From Streptomyces griseocarneus (GTDB taxonomy: Bacteria > Actinomycetota > Actinomycetes > Streptomycetales > Streptomycetaceae): a stretch of DNA of 64,000 nt. Below the pieces are notes generated by a model. The model made no database searches, was not told the DNA's origin, and saw nothing but the letters and a program-made list of their open reading frames with translations. Location: NCBI RefSeq assembly GCF_014655595.1, contig NZ_BNBL01000002.1:186001-250000 (forward strand), given 5' to 3'. Shown here one piece after another: positions 32,106 to 41,406 of the stretch. The number at the start of each line of letters is the position of its first letter. The first letter of the stretch is position 1. The translations under genes and the position numbers were made by a program.

Positions 32106-33167
32106 CTACAGCGCGAGGGCGCTGAATTCCGGCGGATTGGTCCGCACCGACCGGCGGTCGATGCGGGAGCGCACCTCCTCCGAACCGAAGTGGTAGTCCA
32201 TGCGCCGCACGGCCTCCGCCCAGTCCTTCATGGTCCGCACCGCCGACAGCGTCTCCACCACGAAGGGGTCGCTCAGCCGGGACACCCCCCGGTACCACAG
32301 GTCGAGCGGGGACTCCTCGAGGATGTTTCCCACCGTTCCCTCGTAGACGGGCAACGCCCGGACCGCGCCGTCGGGTTCGATCTGCATCACGAGCGAGTCG
32401 ACGCCGCTGGCGAAGCGGTCCGGGCGCATGACGAGGTTCTGGTTGTCGGTGGTGTAGACGCGCACTCCGGGCGGCGCGAGTTCCTGCAGCCGGGCGCGTT
32501 GCGGCTCGCTGGTCAGCCGCGTCACCTGCTCGTCGTCGAGGAGCTCGAAGCGGCCGAATTCCGGCCGGCTCGCCAGCCCTTCGGGAACGGCGGCGTTGAA
32601 GGTCAGGCTGCGCAATTCCGTGAAGCGCGGGGCGATCGCGGTGCAGAATTCCTCCAGTTGCGGGAAATTGCTGCGCATGACCACGCAGTCGATGCCGAAC
32701 CACAGCGGCGTCCGCTTCTGGCGGCGGCGTTCCTTCGCGACGCCGTCGAGCAGGGTCAGGGCGCTCAGCGCCCGGTCGAAGGAGCCGCGGCGGCCCCGGA
32801 TGCGGTCGTGGACCTGCGCCGTGGCCCCGTCGAGGCTGACGACGACTTCGTCGAACACCCTGGCGAGTTCGGTCGCCATCCACGGTTCCATGATCCAGCC
32901 GCTGGTGTAGACGGCCGTCTTCACCCCGGCCCGGGACAGTCGCCCCGCGACCTCGAAGATCCCTTTGACGACGAGCGGTTCCCCGCCGGAGAGCGCGACC
33001 ACCCGGGGATTGAGGGAGATCAGCGCGTCGGCGACCTTCAGCATGTCCTCGTGGCCCAGCTGCCGCGACGCCCGCCTGCCGGATTCCGAATAGCAGTGCG
33101 AGCAACGCAGGGGACAGGCATAGGTGGTGTCCCAGACGACCACCTCGGGACCGGAAGACATGCTCAT
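32106..33167 (-). CDS. radical SAM protein with cysteine-less SPASM-like tail
   Basis: A 353-aa radical SAM enzyme. CPLRCSHC gives Cys18, Cys22 and Cys25 for the [4Fe-4S]-SAM cluster; ALSGGEP (58-64) binds SAM. The C-terminal region (262-292) has the SPASM-like IEPDGAVRALPVYEGTVGNI pattern, but the cysteines normally present are absent, so no auxiliary clusters are expected. ATG 33167 follows aaaggg. It lies 47 bp upstream of the LanKC-like gene on the same strand, so a post-translational change to the RiPP is the probable role; the reaction is unknown. Confidence 0.88.
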   Translation of the reverse strand: MSMSSGPEVVVWDTTYACPLRCSHCYSESGRRASRQLGHEDMLKVADALISLNPRVVALSGGEPLVVKGIFEVAGRLSRAGVKTAVYTSGWIMEPWMATELARVFDEVVVSLDGATAQVHDRIRGRRGSFDRALSALTLLDGVAKERRRQKRTPLWFGIDCVVMRSNFPQLEEFCTAIAPRFTELRSLTFNAAVPEGLASRPEFGRFELLDDEQVTRLTSEPQRARLQELAPPGVRVYTTDNQNLVMRPDRFASGVDSLVMQIEPDGAVRALPVYEGTVGNILEESPLDLWYRGVSRLSDPFVVETLSAVRTMKDWAEAVRRMDYHFGSEEVRSRIDRRSVRTNPPEFSALAL

Positions 33168-33285
33168 GGTTCCCTTTCGGCATTTCCTCGGATCGCACAA
33201 TCGAACCGAGTCTGTCGCGCCGCATCCGTGGTGCGTACCCCGGAATCCTCCGATCTGTCTGGAGGTTTTCCGCTATACACGGTTT

Positions 33286-35418
33286 GTGGGACATCGTCTG
33301 GACTGCCGCCTCCCCGCCCTCGATAATGTCGCGCGTGAGGCGTACGCGTTGAGGGGGAGTGGCCGGCCGATACGGATCGCCGCGCTCGCCGGCGGGCTCT
33401 GCCTGCTGTGGGCGGTGGCGACCGGAGCGTTCCTGCTGCGGAACAACACCGTCACCCTGCCGTGGATCCTCGGCTCGGTCCTGCCCTGTTACTGCGCCGG
33501 CCTCTTCGCCTGGTGGCACGCCCCGGCCAGCCACGTCGCCCGCCGCCTGCTGCTGATCGGCACCGCCCTGTCGGTCAGCATCGCCATCCGCTACACCTCG
33601 GCGCTGCTGACCACCTGCCTCGGCTGGGACCTGACCGCCCCGGAGAACGGCCTGCCGTCCCTGGAGGCCTCCCTGGCGGTCCTCCCGACCGAGTGGGTCA
33701 ACCTCACCGTCAGCATCCTCGTCGCCCACCTCCTCGCCCTGCTCCCCGACGGGCGCTTCCGCCTGCGCCACGAACGCCTCGTGCTGCGCTCGCTGTGGGC
33801 CCTGCTGGTCCTGCCGCTCGCCCTGCCGCTGGCCGAAGTGCCCACCCGCGACGTGGAATACGCGGTGTTCTACTACCCCGAGGCCTGGCTGCCGGGCGTC
33901 GGCGCCGTGCTGCTGGTCGTCCGCTGCCTGCGCGCCCGCGCGGCGGGACGCCGCGACATCGCCGCCCTGCTGCCCGTCGCCGTGGCGGCGGCGGTGCTGT
34001 TCCTGGCCCGCGCCTCGTCCCGCCTCTTCCGCCCCTGGCACGGCGAGACCGGCGTCCTCTACCTGATCGGCGCGCTGCTCGGGGCCCTGCCCTACGTCCT
34101 GATCTCCCTGTCCGTCGTCTACGCCGCCTTCCGCTACCGCCTCCTGGGCGTCGACATCGTCATCCGCCGCTCGGTCGTCTACGGCACCCTGTGGCTGATC
34201 ATCAGCGGCTGGTACCTGGGCATGGCGATGACGCTGGGACTGACGGCCGGCCAGTACTTCCCCATCGGGCTGTCGGTCCTGGTCGCCGTCACCGCGACGG
34301 CCCTCTTCCAGCCCCTGCGCGCCCGGCTCAACCAGCTCGCCGAGCGACGCGTCTTCGGCGAACGCCTCAGCGGCTTCGAGCTGCTCGTCCAGCTCGGCAG
34401 CGCCCTCGAGCACGCCTACGACCTCAGCCGGCTGGCACCCCGGCTGGCCGCCGGACTGCAGGGCGGACTCGGCCTGAGCTGGGCGCGGGTGCGGCTGGGC
34501 GGGGGCGGGGGCATGCCCGTACACCTGGGAACGGCCGGCGAGCGGCCCCCCGGCAGGGCGCACGGCGCGCCGGCGGGCGGGATCCCGCTGCGCTACGGCA
34601 ACGACGTCCTGGGCCTGATCGAGTACGGGCCCAAGACCGACGGCCGGTTCACCCCCGAGGACCACGACGTGGTGGAGACGCTCGCCCGGCAGGCCGCCCT
34701 GGCCGTGCACAACGTCCGCCTCGCCGCCGAACTGTCCACCCGCGTGGACGAGGTGCAGCGCCAGGCCGGCGAGCTCGACGCCTCCCGGGCGAGGATCGTG
34801 CAGGCCCAGGACAGTGAACGGCGGCGCATCGAACGCCGGCTGCACGACGGCATCCAGCAGGACCTCGTGGCCCTGGTCGCCAAGCTGCGCCTGGCCCGCA
34901 ACCGGCTGGGCCGCGGCGGCGACATCGACGCCGTGCTGACCGAGGTCCAGGACGACGCCTACCGCGTCATCGACGAGCTGCGCGAGGTCGCCCACGGCAT
35001 CCATCCCCCGGTCCTCACCGACCAGGGACTGGTGGCCGCCGTCACCTCCCGCGCGCGCCGGATGCCGATCCCCGTCACCGTGCGGATCGAGAAGTCCCTG
35101 GACCGGGTCCGCTTCGCGCTCGACATCGAGGAGTCGGCGTTCTATCTCGTCTCCGAGGCGCTGACGAACGTCCTCAAACACGCCGAGGCCACCCATGTGA
35201 CGATCCGGATAACGCGCGCCGGCGGGTGGCTGGTGGTCGAGGTCAGCGACGACGGCGTCGGGTTCCCCACCGACACCACCCGGGGCCTGGGCCTGACCGG
35301 GATGCGGGACAGGATCGAGGCCGTGGGCGGGGACCTGCGGATCACCAGCCGCGCCGGCGGCGGCACCACGATCCGATCGAGGCTGGCCGAGCGGGTGCGG
35401 GAGGAGATCCATGACTGA
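33286..35418 (+). CDS. NarL-type sensor histidine kinase
   Basis: A 710-aa membrane sensor. About eight hydrophobic helices cover residues ~30-330, followed by a GAF-like segment (~345-480), the HisKA_3 dimerisation box with phosphorylated His520 (RIERRLHDGIQQD), and a HATPase with VSEALTNVLKHA and DDGVGF. The start is uncertain: GTG 33286 lies 7 bases after a tatac -10-like box, so a leaderless mRNA is possible; TTG 33349 is the alternative. It diverges from the radical SAM gene and overlaps the response regulator by 8 bp. Confidence 0.9.
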   Translation: MGHRLDCRLPALDNVAREAYALRGSGRPIRIAALAGGLCLLWAVATGAFLLRNNTVTLPWILGSVLPCYCAGLFAWWHAPASHVARRLLLIGTALSVSIAIRYTSALLTTCLGWDLTAPENGLPSLEASLAVLPTEWVNLTVSILVAHLLALLPDGRFRLRHERLVLRSLWALLVLPLALPLAEVPTRDVEYAVFYYPEAWLPGVGAVLLVVRCLRARAAGRRDIAALLPVAVAAAVLFLARASSRLFRPWHGETGVLYLIGALLGALPYVLISLSVVYAAFRYRLLGVDIVIRRSVVYGTLWLIISGWYLGMAMTLGLTAGQYFPIGLSVLVAVTATALFQPLRARLNQLAERRVFGERLSGFELLVQLGSALEHAYDLSRLAPRLAAGLQGGLGLSWARVRLGGGGGMPVHLGTAGERPPGRAHGAPAGGIPLRYGNDVLGLIEYGPKTDGRFTPEDHDVVETLARQAALAVHNVRLAAELSTRVDEVQRQAGELDASRARIVQAQDSERRRIERRLHDGIQQDLVALVAKLRLARNRLGRGGDIDAVLTEVQDDAYRVIDELREVAHGIHPPVLTDQGLVAAVTSRARRMPIPVTVRIEKSLDRVRFALDIEESAFYLVSEALTNVLKHAEATHVTIRITRAGGWLVVEVSDDGVGFPTDTTRGLGLTGMRDRIEAVGGDLRITSRAGGGTTIRSRLAERVREEIHD

Positions 35419-36097
35419 GCGGCCCCTGCGCGTCGTCATCGCCGAGGACCACTACCTGGTGCGCGAGGGCACCCGGCGGCTGCTGGAGGACACCGGCGAC
35501 GTCGCGGTCGTCGCCGCCGTGGGCGACGCCACCGAACTGCTCGACGCCGTCGAGGAGCTGCGGCCCGAGGTGGTCATCGCCGACATCCGGATGCCGCCCG
35601 GCCACCACACCGAGGGCATCGCCGCCGCCCACGCCATCCGGGCCGGGCACCCCGGCATCGGCGTGGTCATGCTCTCCCAGCACGCCGACGAGAACTACGC
35701 CTTCGACCTCTTCCAGCGCGGCACCGACGGCCTGGCCTACCTGCTCAAGGAGCGCATCGGCGAACTGGACGAGCTCCTGCGCGCGCTGCGGGAGGTCGCC
35801 GCCGGGCGCTCGGTGGTCGACCCCCGCATCGTCGAGGTGCTCATGGGCAGCCACACCCGGGCCGCCGACGCCCCGCTGGCGGCGCTGACGCGACGGGAGC
35901 TGGACGTGCTGCGGCACATGGCGGAGGGCAAGACGAACCGGGCCATCGCACAGGCGCTGGTGCTGTCCGAGTCGACGATCGAGAAGCACGTCAACTCCAC
36001 CTTCGCCAAGCTCGGCCTGGCCGAGGAGCCCCAGCTCCACCGCCGCGTGAGCGCGGTCCTCGCCTACCTCCAGCACGCCCCCCGGGGCCTGGGCTGA
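35411..36097 (+). CDS. LuxR/NarL family response regulator
   Basis: A 228-aa response regulator. The receiver domain has acidic IAEDH at 10-14, phospho-acceptor Asp58 (VVIADIRMPP) and LLKER Lys near 112. The C-terminal LuxR helix-turn-helix includes LTRRELDVLRHMAEGKTNRAIAQ and ESTIEKHVNSTFAKLG. It overlaps the histidine kinase gene, so the two are a cognate pair. The divergent placement next to the RiPP genes makes them the obvious candidate regulators of that locus. Confidence 0.94.
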   Translation: MTERPLRVVIAEDHYLVREGTRRLLEDTGDVAVVAAVGDATELLDAVEELRPEVVIADIRMPPGHHTEGIAAAHAIRAGHPGIGVVMLSQHADENYAFDLFQRGTDGLAYLLKERIGELDELLRALREVAAGRSVVDPRIVEVLMGSHTRAADAPLAALTRRELDVLRHMAEGKTNRAIAQALVLSESTIEKHVNSTFAKLGLAEEPQLHRRVSAVLAYLQHAPRGLG

Positions 36098-36104
36098 GGC
36101 GTCC

Positions 36105-37091
36105 TCAGGCCCGGAGGTCCTCCCAGGTGATCACCGGGCTGCCGGCCCGCAGGGCGAAGTCCATGGCCGGCTCGCGCACCGGCCACTTCAGCCGCAGCCA
36201 GTTCGGCACCGTCGCCGGAATCCCGTCGTCCGCCGCCAGGTGCCAGAACGTGTTGGAGTCCTGCCGGGCGAAGTACGGGCAGAAGAAGGACACCACCACC
36301 GTCACCCGCCGCCCCCGCGTCACGGGCGAGACGGCGTGGAAGATCCGGCTGCCGTGCAGGAACAGTGCCGCCCCGCGCTCCCCGCAGGGGGCCTCCTTGA
36401 TCCGGGGATCGTCCTCCCGGGCGCCCGTGAACTCGTCCAGGCGGCCCTGGAAGTAGCTGAAGCGCCCGCCGTCGTAGTCCGCGTAGCTGTTGAGCTGGAG
36501 GGTCAGGACGTAGTCCATGCCGTCGTGGTGCCACTTGACGATGTCCGAGCGGCCGTCGGCCTCGAAGTAGTTGATCTGCACCGTGGGGATCCGCAGCGGA
36601 TGCGGGATCAGCGGCACGCCCGCCAGCCGGGAGCAGGCCAGGAGGAAGCCCCGGTCGCGGATCATGTTGCTGATGAACGCCGACATCAGGTCGGCGCCGC
36701 GCACCCGCCGCGTGGTGATGAAGCGGGCGGTGCCGGCGGAGCTCTCCAGCCGGTCGCACACCTCGGTGAGGCACTCCAGGCCCTCGGGGGTGAGGATCCG
36801 CACCGGGCCGACGAGGGCGGTGTCGTCCACGGTGCCGTAGCCGCGGTTGAGCTCGTGGGCGGCGTAACCGAACTCCCGCAGGCCCACGCGCGGGCCCCTG
36901 ACGTCCCGGGCCACGAACTCGCCCCGCCAGCGGGGCTCGCCGGGCAGCGCGGCCGGGCGCCGGGGCGGCCTGCCGCGCAGGGCGTGGACGAACTGGTCGA
37001 ACCCGGTGGCCATGCTCGGATGGCTGAGGAGACCACCTCTGCCGGAGCCGCCTCTGCCGGCTCCGTCGCGTCTTTCTCGGGTCGTCGTCAT
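36105..37091 (-). CDS. 2OG-Fe(II) oxygenase (prolyl-4-hydroxylase-like fold)
   Basis: About 328 aa from ATG 37091; ATG 37013 is an alternative. The core has iron ligands in IVKWHHDGMDYVLTLQLN (His-x-Asp) and LHGSRIFHAVSPV, with Arg in TRGRRVTVV for 2-oxoglutarate. N-terminal ~50 residues are Arg/Gly-rich and may be untranslated or disordered. It converges on the response regulator 8 bp away, so it could tailor the RiPP or be unrelated. The family hydroxylates proteins or small molecules. Confidence 0.82.
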   Translation of the reverse strand: MTTTRERRDGAGRGGSGRGGLLSHPSMATGFDQFVHALRGRPPRRPAALPGEPRWRGEFVARDVRGPRVGLREFGYAAHELNRGYGTVDDTALVGPVRILTPEGLECLTEVCDRLESSAGTARFITTRRVRGADLMSAFISNMIRDRGFLLACSRLAGVPLIPHPLRIPTVQINYFEADGRSDIVKWHHDGMDYVLTLQLNSYADYDGGRFSYFQGRLDEFTGAREDDPRIKEAPCGERGAALFLHGSRIFHAVSPVTRGRRVTVVVSFFCPYFARQDSNTFWHLAADDGIPATVPNWLRLKWPVREPAMDFALRAGSPVITWEDLRA

Positions 37092-37182
37092 GAGCCGATT
37101 GCAGCGCCGGGCCCGCCGCCCGGCAAGGCACCGGTTCCCGCCATGAGCATCCGCCCGATTCGCCATGGGGGCGCACCGGGTC

Positions 37183-38118
37183 TCACGCAGGGGGCGACGG
37201 CCAGGGGTAGCGGACGCGGGTGAGGGTCTCGGAGGTCTCCCAGAGCGTACGGGCCAGGGCCGGGTCCCCGGCGAGGGTGGGCAGCTCCACGGGGCCGGGG
37301 GCGCCGCGCTGCTCGAAGCGGCCGGTGGGCCCGTAGAACGCGGCGGGCACGACGCCGGGCGCGGTGGCCGCGTACAGGGACGGCCCCGCCGCCTCGGTCA
37401 CGCTCTGGCCCACGATGTGGCCGAGGGTCAGCCGGGCCAGGGCCCTCACCGGCCGCGAGGCGTACCGCTGCAGGCCGGTCGGGCTGCTGCCGGGGTGGAC
37501 CGCGACGCCGGTCAGCGCGGCGCCCGCGGCGTCCGCGCGGCGCTGCAGCTCCAGGGTGAACAGCACGTTGGCGAGCTTGGACTTGGCGTAGGCCGCCATC
37601 GGGTGGTACTTGCGGGTGCTCTGCGGGTCGGACAGCTCGGCGATCGGGCTGCGGCAGATGGCGGCGGAGACCGTGACCACGCGGGGGTCGGGGGCCCGCA
37701 GGAGCAGGGGCAGCAGCCGGCCGGTGAGGGCGAAGTGCCCCAGGTGGTCGGTGCCGAAGGTGAGCTCGAAGCCGTCCTTGGTGGTGCGGCGTTCCGGTAC
37801 GCCCATCACCCCCGCGTTGTTGATCAGCAGGTCGACGGGGCGGCCGCCGTGCTCCATGCGGTGCGCGAAGCCGGTGACGGAGGCGAGGTCGGCCAGGTCG
37901 AGCAGGCCGGGCCGCACCCGGGCGCCGGGCAGGGCGGCGGCCATGCGCTCGGCGGCGTTCCGCGTCCTGCCCGCGTCCCGGCCGGTCACCACGACCTCGG
38001 CCCCCGCCCGGGCCAGTTCGAGGGCGGTGACGTAGCCGATGCCGCCGGTGGCGCCCGTCACGACGGCCAGCCGGCCCTGCTGACGCGGCATGTCCGCGGT
38101 GGTCCAGCTGTCGTGCAC
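37183..38118 (-). CDS. short-chain dehydrogenase/reductase
   Basis: A 311-aa classical SDR: VVTGATGGIGYVTA cofactor loop, INNAGVM, a catalytic Ser in VTVSAAICRSP and AYAKSKLAN (Tyr-x-x-x-Lys). The pattern is that of the retinol-dehydrogenase/WWOX-like branch. NADP(H)-dependent alcohol or ketone oxidoreduction is expected; the substrate is unknown. GTG 38118 sits 4 bases after gaggag. The next upstream gene, an FAD protein, lies 82 bp away on the same strand. Confidence 0.9.
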   Translation of the reverse strand: MHDSWTTADMPRQQGRLAVVTGATGGIGYVTALELARAGAEVVVTGRDAGRTRNAAERMAAALPGARVRPGLLDLADLASVTGFAHRMEHGGRPVDLLINNAGVMGVPERRTTKDGFELTFGTDHLGHFALTGRLLPLLLRAPDPRVVTVSAAICRSPIAELSDPQSTRKYHPMAAYAKSKLANVLFTLELQRRADAAGAALTGVAVHPGSSPTGLQRYASRPVRALARLTLGHIVGQSVTEAAGPSLYAATAPGVVPAAFYGPTGRFEQRGAPGPVELPTLAGDPALARTLWETSETLTRVRYPWPSPPA

Positions 38119-38150
38119 GTGACTCCTCGGCGGCCGGGCGCGGACGGGCA

Positions 38151-38180
38151 ACCGTATTGTCCGCCACCGTATTGTCCGCC
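38151..38180. repeat. perfect tandem duplication of a 15-bp unit
   Basis: accgtattgtccgcc occurs twice head-to-tail, followed by a partial third copy (attgtc). It sits in the short gap between the FAD-protein gene and the SDR gene. Confidence 0.9.
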
Positions 38181-38200
38181 ATTGTCGGGCTTCTGCCCGG

Positions 38201-39736
38201 TCACGAGCCGGACGGCGCGCCCGGCACGACCGCGCCCACGGGCGCTTCCGGCACCTCTCCCGGCACCGCTCCCGTCAGCGCCTGAGCGACCAGGCGGGCC
38301 TGGCGCACCACGTTGCGCAGGTGGTTGGAGAACGGGATCCGGATGTGCGTCCCCACCCCGACCAGCCATACGGGCTCGGGCGGTGCGCCGGGGTACGGGC
38401 GCACACGCAGGTCCGCGCCGAGCCGGTCGACGGTCGTGGCGCCGGAGGAGAAGGTGAGGCTCGCGCCGTCGGGGGAGCGGTACAGCACGGGCTGCTGGAA
38501 GCCGGTGCCGTTGACGACGTAGTCGAAGCGCTCGTCCCCGTCCCCGTCTCCGCCCGGCCGGCGCACCCGCCACGCGCCGTCGTCGAAGGACACCGCGCGG
38601 GGGTAGGAGCCGGCCACGCGCAGGGCGCCGCTGTCGAACAGCGCCAGCAGCCGACGGGCGTTGACGACCGTCATCGCCGTGGCGTAGCGGCCGGTGAACC
38701 ACGAGAAGCGCCGCATCAGCTCCTCGCGCCGCTCCGCGGAGAGCCTCTCGCTCAGCGCGATGACCGCCTCGAGCGCGGGCACCACGACCCCCGGCCAGGC
38801 GCACACGCCCGCGTCCACCAGGGCGGTGTTCTCGCGCAGCCGCCGCACGGGGTCGGGCGCCGTCGAGACCTGGCGGCGCAGCGGGCGGTCGCTCAGCAGC
38901 CGGACCCCCTCCACCACGCGCCGCAGCACCTTGTCCTCCAGGGCCGGGTCGTCGGGGTCGAGGCCGGCGATGCCGTCGATGGGCGGCAAGGGGCGTACGG
39001 GCGCGCCCAGCGACAGCCGTACGGCGGGCAGGAGCCCCGACGGCGACGTCATGGTGACCCGGTGCCCGTCCCGGCCCAGCAGCAGCGCCGCGTCGACGGC
39101 CGACTGCCGCGTCCCCAGGACGAGCACCCGGCTGCCGGGCCGCAGCCGGCGCATCCGGTCGGCGGGGTAGGGGCTGTCCAGATAGCGGGGATGGCCGGTG
39201 AAGCCGGCGAAGCCGTCCGGCACCCGGGGCCGGTGGACGCCCGTGCAGACCACGACCGCGTCGGCCGGCAGCTCCCGGCCCGTGCTCAGCCGCACCAGCC
39301 GGCGGCCGTGGGGGCCCGCGTCGACCGACTCCGCCGTGGCGGCCACGTGCTCGGCCTCGATGCCGAGCGCGCGGGCGTGCGCGCGGGCCTCGGCGTGGCG
39401 GTCCTGGCAGTACTCGGCCATCCGGGCGCGGGGGACGCAGTCCTGCGGCCCGCCGGTCCAGGCGTGCCGCTGCCGCAGGTAGGCGACGAAGTCGCCGGGG
39501 TCGTCGGCGAGGAGGGAGTTCACCTCGGCGGCGCTGTTGCACAGCAGCAGGGGATCGCGGTCGCCGAAGGCGACCCCCCAGCCGACGGGGTGGGGGTCGA
39601 CGAGGCGGACGGAGCGCAAGGCCGGGCGGCCGCCGCGCTCCGACGCCGCGGCCGCCGCGCGGACCAGGTGCAGGAAGACACTGGTGCCCGCGAAACCGGC
39701 CCCTACGATCACAACGTCCCGCCCCATGGTCGTCAT
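38201..39736 (-). CDS. FAD/NAD(P)-binding protein (lysine/ornithine monooxygenase-like)
   Basis: A 511-aa flavoprotein. The N-terminal VVIVGAGFAGTSVFLHL FAD loop is followed by a FAD-NAD(P)-binding region (PHPVGWGVAFGDRDPLLLCN) and a second Rossmann motif VLVLGTRQSAVDAALLL; VNGTGFQQP and GVGTHIRIPFSN lie near the C-terminus. This matches the PF13454 group related to N-hydroxylating monooxygenases and HpnW-like proteins. No substrate can be named. ATG 39736, with a second ATG at 39727. The SDR downstream may act with it. Confidence 0.85.
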   Translation of the reverse strand: MTTMGRDVVIVGAGFAGTSVFLHLVRAAAAASERGGRPALRSVRLVDPHPVGWGVAFGDRDPLLLCNSAAEVNSLLADDPGDFVAYLRQRHAWTGGPQDCVPRARMAEYCQDRHAEARAHARALGIEAEHVAATAESVDAGPHGRRLVRLSTGRELPADAVVVCTGVHRPRVPDGFAGFTGHPRYLDSPYPADRMRRLRPGSRVLVLGTRQSAVDAALLLGRDGHRVTMTSPSGLLPAVRLSLGAPVRPLPPIDGIAGLDPDDPALEDKVLRRVVEGVRLLSDRPLRRQVSTAPDPVRRLRENTALVDAGVCAWPGVVVPALEAVIALSERLSAERREELMRRFSWFTGRYATAMTVVNARRLLALFDSGALRVAGSYPRAVSFDDGAWRVRRPGGDGDGDERFDYVVNGTGFQQPVLYRSPDGASLTFSSGATTVDRLGADLRVRPYPGAPPEPVWLVGVGTHIRIPFSNHLRNVVRQARLVAQALTGAVPGEVPEAPVGAVVPGAPSGS

Positions 39737-39817
39737 GGGGCGATGTTATGCCCTGGGCGATTCTGCTGAGAGCGTGCGCCTGTTCTCAACGTGACGCCGG
39801 ACGTGCAGGGTTGCGTC

Positions 39818-40801
39818 ATGCGAGTACTGATGCTGGGTGGAACGGAATTCGTCGGACGGGCCGTCACGGACGAGGCCCTGGCGCGCGGCTGGGACGTCAC
39901 GGTCTTCCACCGGGGACGCCACGAGGCTCCCCCGGGCGTCGCCGTGCTGCGGGGCGACCGCCTGGCCGAGGGCGGGCTCGCGGAGCTGGCCGAAGGCGAG
40001 TGGGACATCGTCGTCGACACCTGGTCCGGCGCCCCCACGGCCGTACGGGACGCCGCCCGGCTGCTGGCCTCCCGGGCCGGCCACTACGTCTACATCTCCA
40101 GCCGGTCGGTCTACAGCTCCCCCCGCCACCCCGGCCTCGCCGAGAGCGCGCCGGTGGTCGACGCCTCGCCCGACGCCGGGCAGGTGGCCTACGCCGAGGA
40201 CAAGCGCGGCGGCGAACTGGCCGCGCTCGACGCCTTCGGCGACCGGGCGCTCCTCGTCCGCGCCGGCCTGATCCTCGGCCCCGGCGAGAACATCGGCCGC
40301 CTCCCCTGGTGGCTGCAGCGCACGGCCCGGGGCGGCCCCGTCCTGGCCCCCGGCCCGCGCGACCTCCCCCTGCAGTACATCGACGTCCGCGACCTGGCCA
40401 TCTGGACCCTGGACGCCGCCGAACGCCGCCTCAGCGGCCCCTACGACCTCGTCAGCCGCTCGGGCCACGCCACGATGGCCGCCCTGCTGGAGGCCTGCGC
40501 ACGCACCACGGGCGCCGGCGCCGAACTGCGGTGGACCGCCCCCGAGGCGATCCTCGAGGCCGGCATCACCCCCTGGAACCAGCTCCCGGTCTGGGTGCCC
40601 CCGGGCGACCTGCACGAGGCCGTGCACCAGGGCGACGTGGAGAAGGCCTTCGCCGCCGGCCTGCGCTGCCGCCCGGTGGAGGAGACCGTGGCCGACACCT
40701 GGTCCTGGCTCCAGTCCCTCGGCGGAGTGGCCCCCCAGCGCCCGGACCGCGACCCGGTGGGCCTGGACCCGGACACGGAGGCGAAGCTGCTGCGGGGGTG
40801 A
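39818..40801 (+). CDS. NAD-dependent epimerase/dehydratase family protein
   Basis: A 327-aa atypical extended SDR: MLGGTEFVGRAVTDEAL NAD loop, VYISSRSVYSSP, YAEDKRGGE with the catalytic Tyr/Lys, and LQYIDVRDLAIWTLDA. It resembles the CSP41b/reductase group. It may reduce or bind a nucleotide-linked sugar, but no pathway partner adjoins it. ATG 39818 is chosen at the start of the NAD-binding strand; 9 extra upstream codons are possible. Confidence 0.88.
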   Translation: MRVLMLGGTEFVGRAVTDEALARGWDVTVFHRGRHEAPPGVAVLRGDRLAEGGLAELAEGEWDIVVDTWSGAPTAVRDAARLLASRAGHYVYISSRSVYSSPRHPGLAESAPVVDASPDAGQVAYAEDKRGGELAALDAFGDRALLVRAGLILGPGENIGRLPWWLQRTARGGPVLAPGPRDLPLQYIDVRDLAIWTLDAAERRLSGPYDLVSRSGHATMAALLEACARTTGAGAELRWTAPEAILEAGITPWNQLPVWVPPGDLHEAVHQGDVEKAFAAGLRCRPVEETVADTWSWLQSLGGVAPQRPDRDPVGLDPDTEAKLLRG

Positions 40802-40938
40802 CGTCACGCTACGGGCTTTCCTGCTCGGGCCAGGCGGCCGCGCGGTCGTAGGGCATGCCGTGGCTGGAGGCTTCAAGGCGAGGCCGATCACCTTGAGGCT
40901 GCCACTGCCGACTGTCTCTTCTGTGATCGACTGATGCC

Positions 40939-41406
40939 GTGGAAGCCATCTGGACAAGTGTCGTGGCCGTTGCAGGCACACTGCTGGGTTCGGTCATCAC
41001 GCACGCCTTCCAGCGCCTCGCCTCCCGGCGCGGTGAGTTGTTCACGCGGGCCGAGGCGCTCCGGCAGGAGCGCATGGCCGCGTACGGCGCGTTCGCCGCG
41101 GCGGTGGAGGACTACCGCCATGGCCAGGCGACCCGCTGGTACCGCAAGGAGGAGGACCCGGACGGAGAGGCGTTCATCACGGCCCGGGACGAGGCACACC
41201 GCCTCCGGACGGTGGCCCGGCAAGGGCTCTATCAGGTCAAACTGCTCACCGATGACCGCGAAGTGATTTTTGCGGCCGAGCGGGCCTACGAATGCACGCG
41301 AGAGGTGTCGAACGCACAGGACCAGGCGGACCGGGACACGCGGGATGCCCAAGCGAGGCGGGCTGTGGAGGCGTTCATATCCCGTGCCTCACCGCTGGTT
41401 CGCTGA
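40939..41406 (+). CDS. membrane-anchored hypothetical protein
   Basis: A 155-aa protein with one N-terminal hydrophobic helix (about 4-24, IWTSVVAVAGTLLGSVITH) and a long soluble helical part rich in Arg, Glu and Ala, probably coiled-coil. GTG 40939 start. Proteins of this shape are common in Streptomyces and have no assigned function. The 137 bp upstream holds no gene I can identify. Confidence 0.75.
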   Translation: MEAIWTSVVAVAGTLLGSVITHAFQRLASRRGELFTRAEALRQERMAAYGAFAAAVEDYRHGQATRWYRKEEDPDGEAFITARDEAHRLRTVARQGLYQVKLLTDDREVIFAAERAYECTREVSNAQDQADRDTRDAQARRAVEAFISRASPLVR

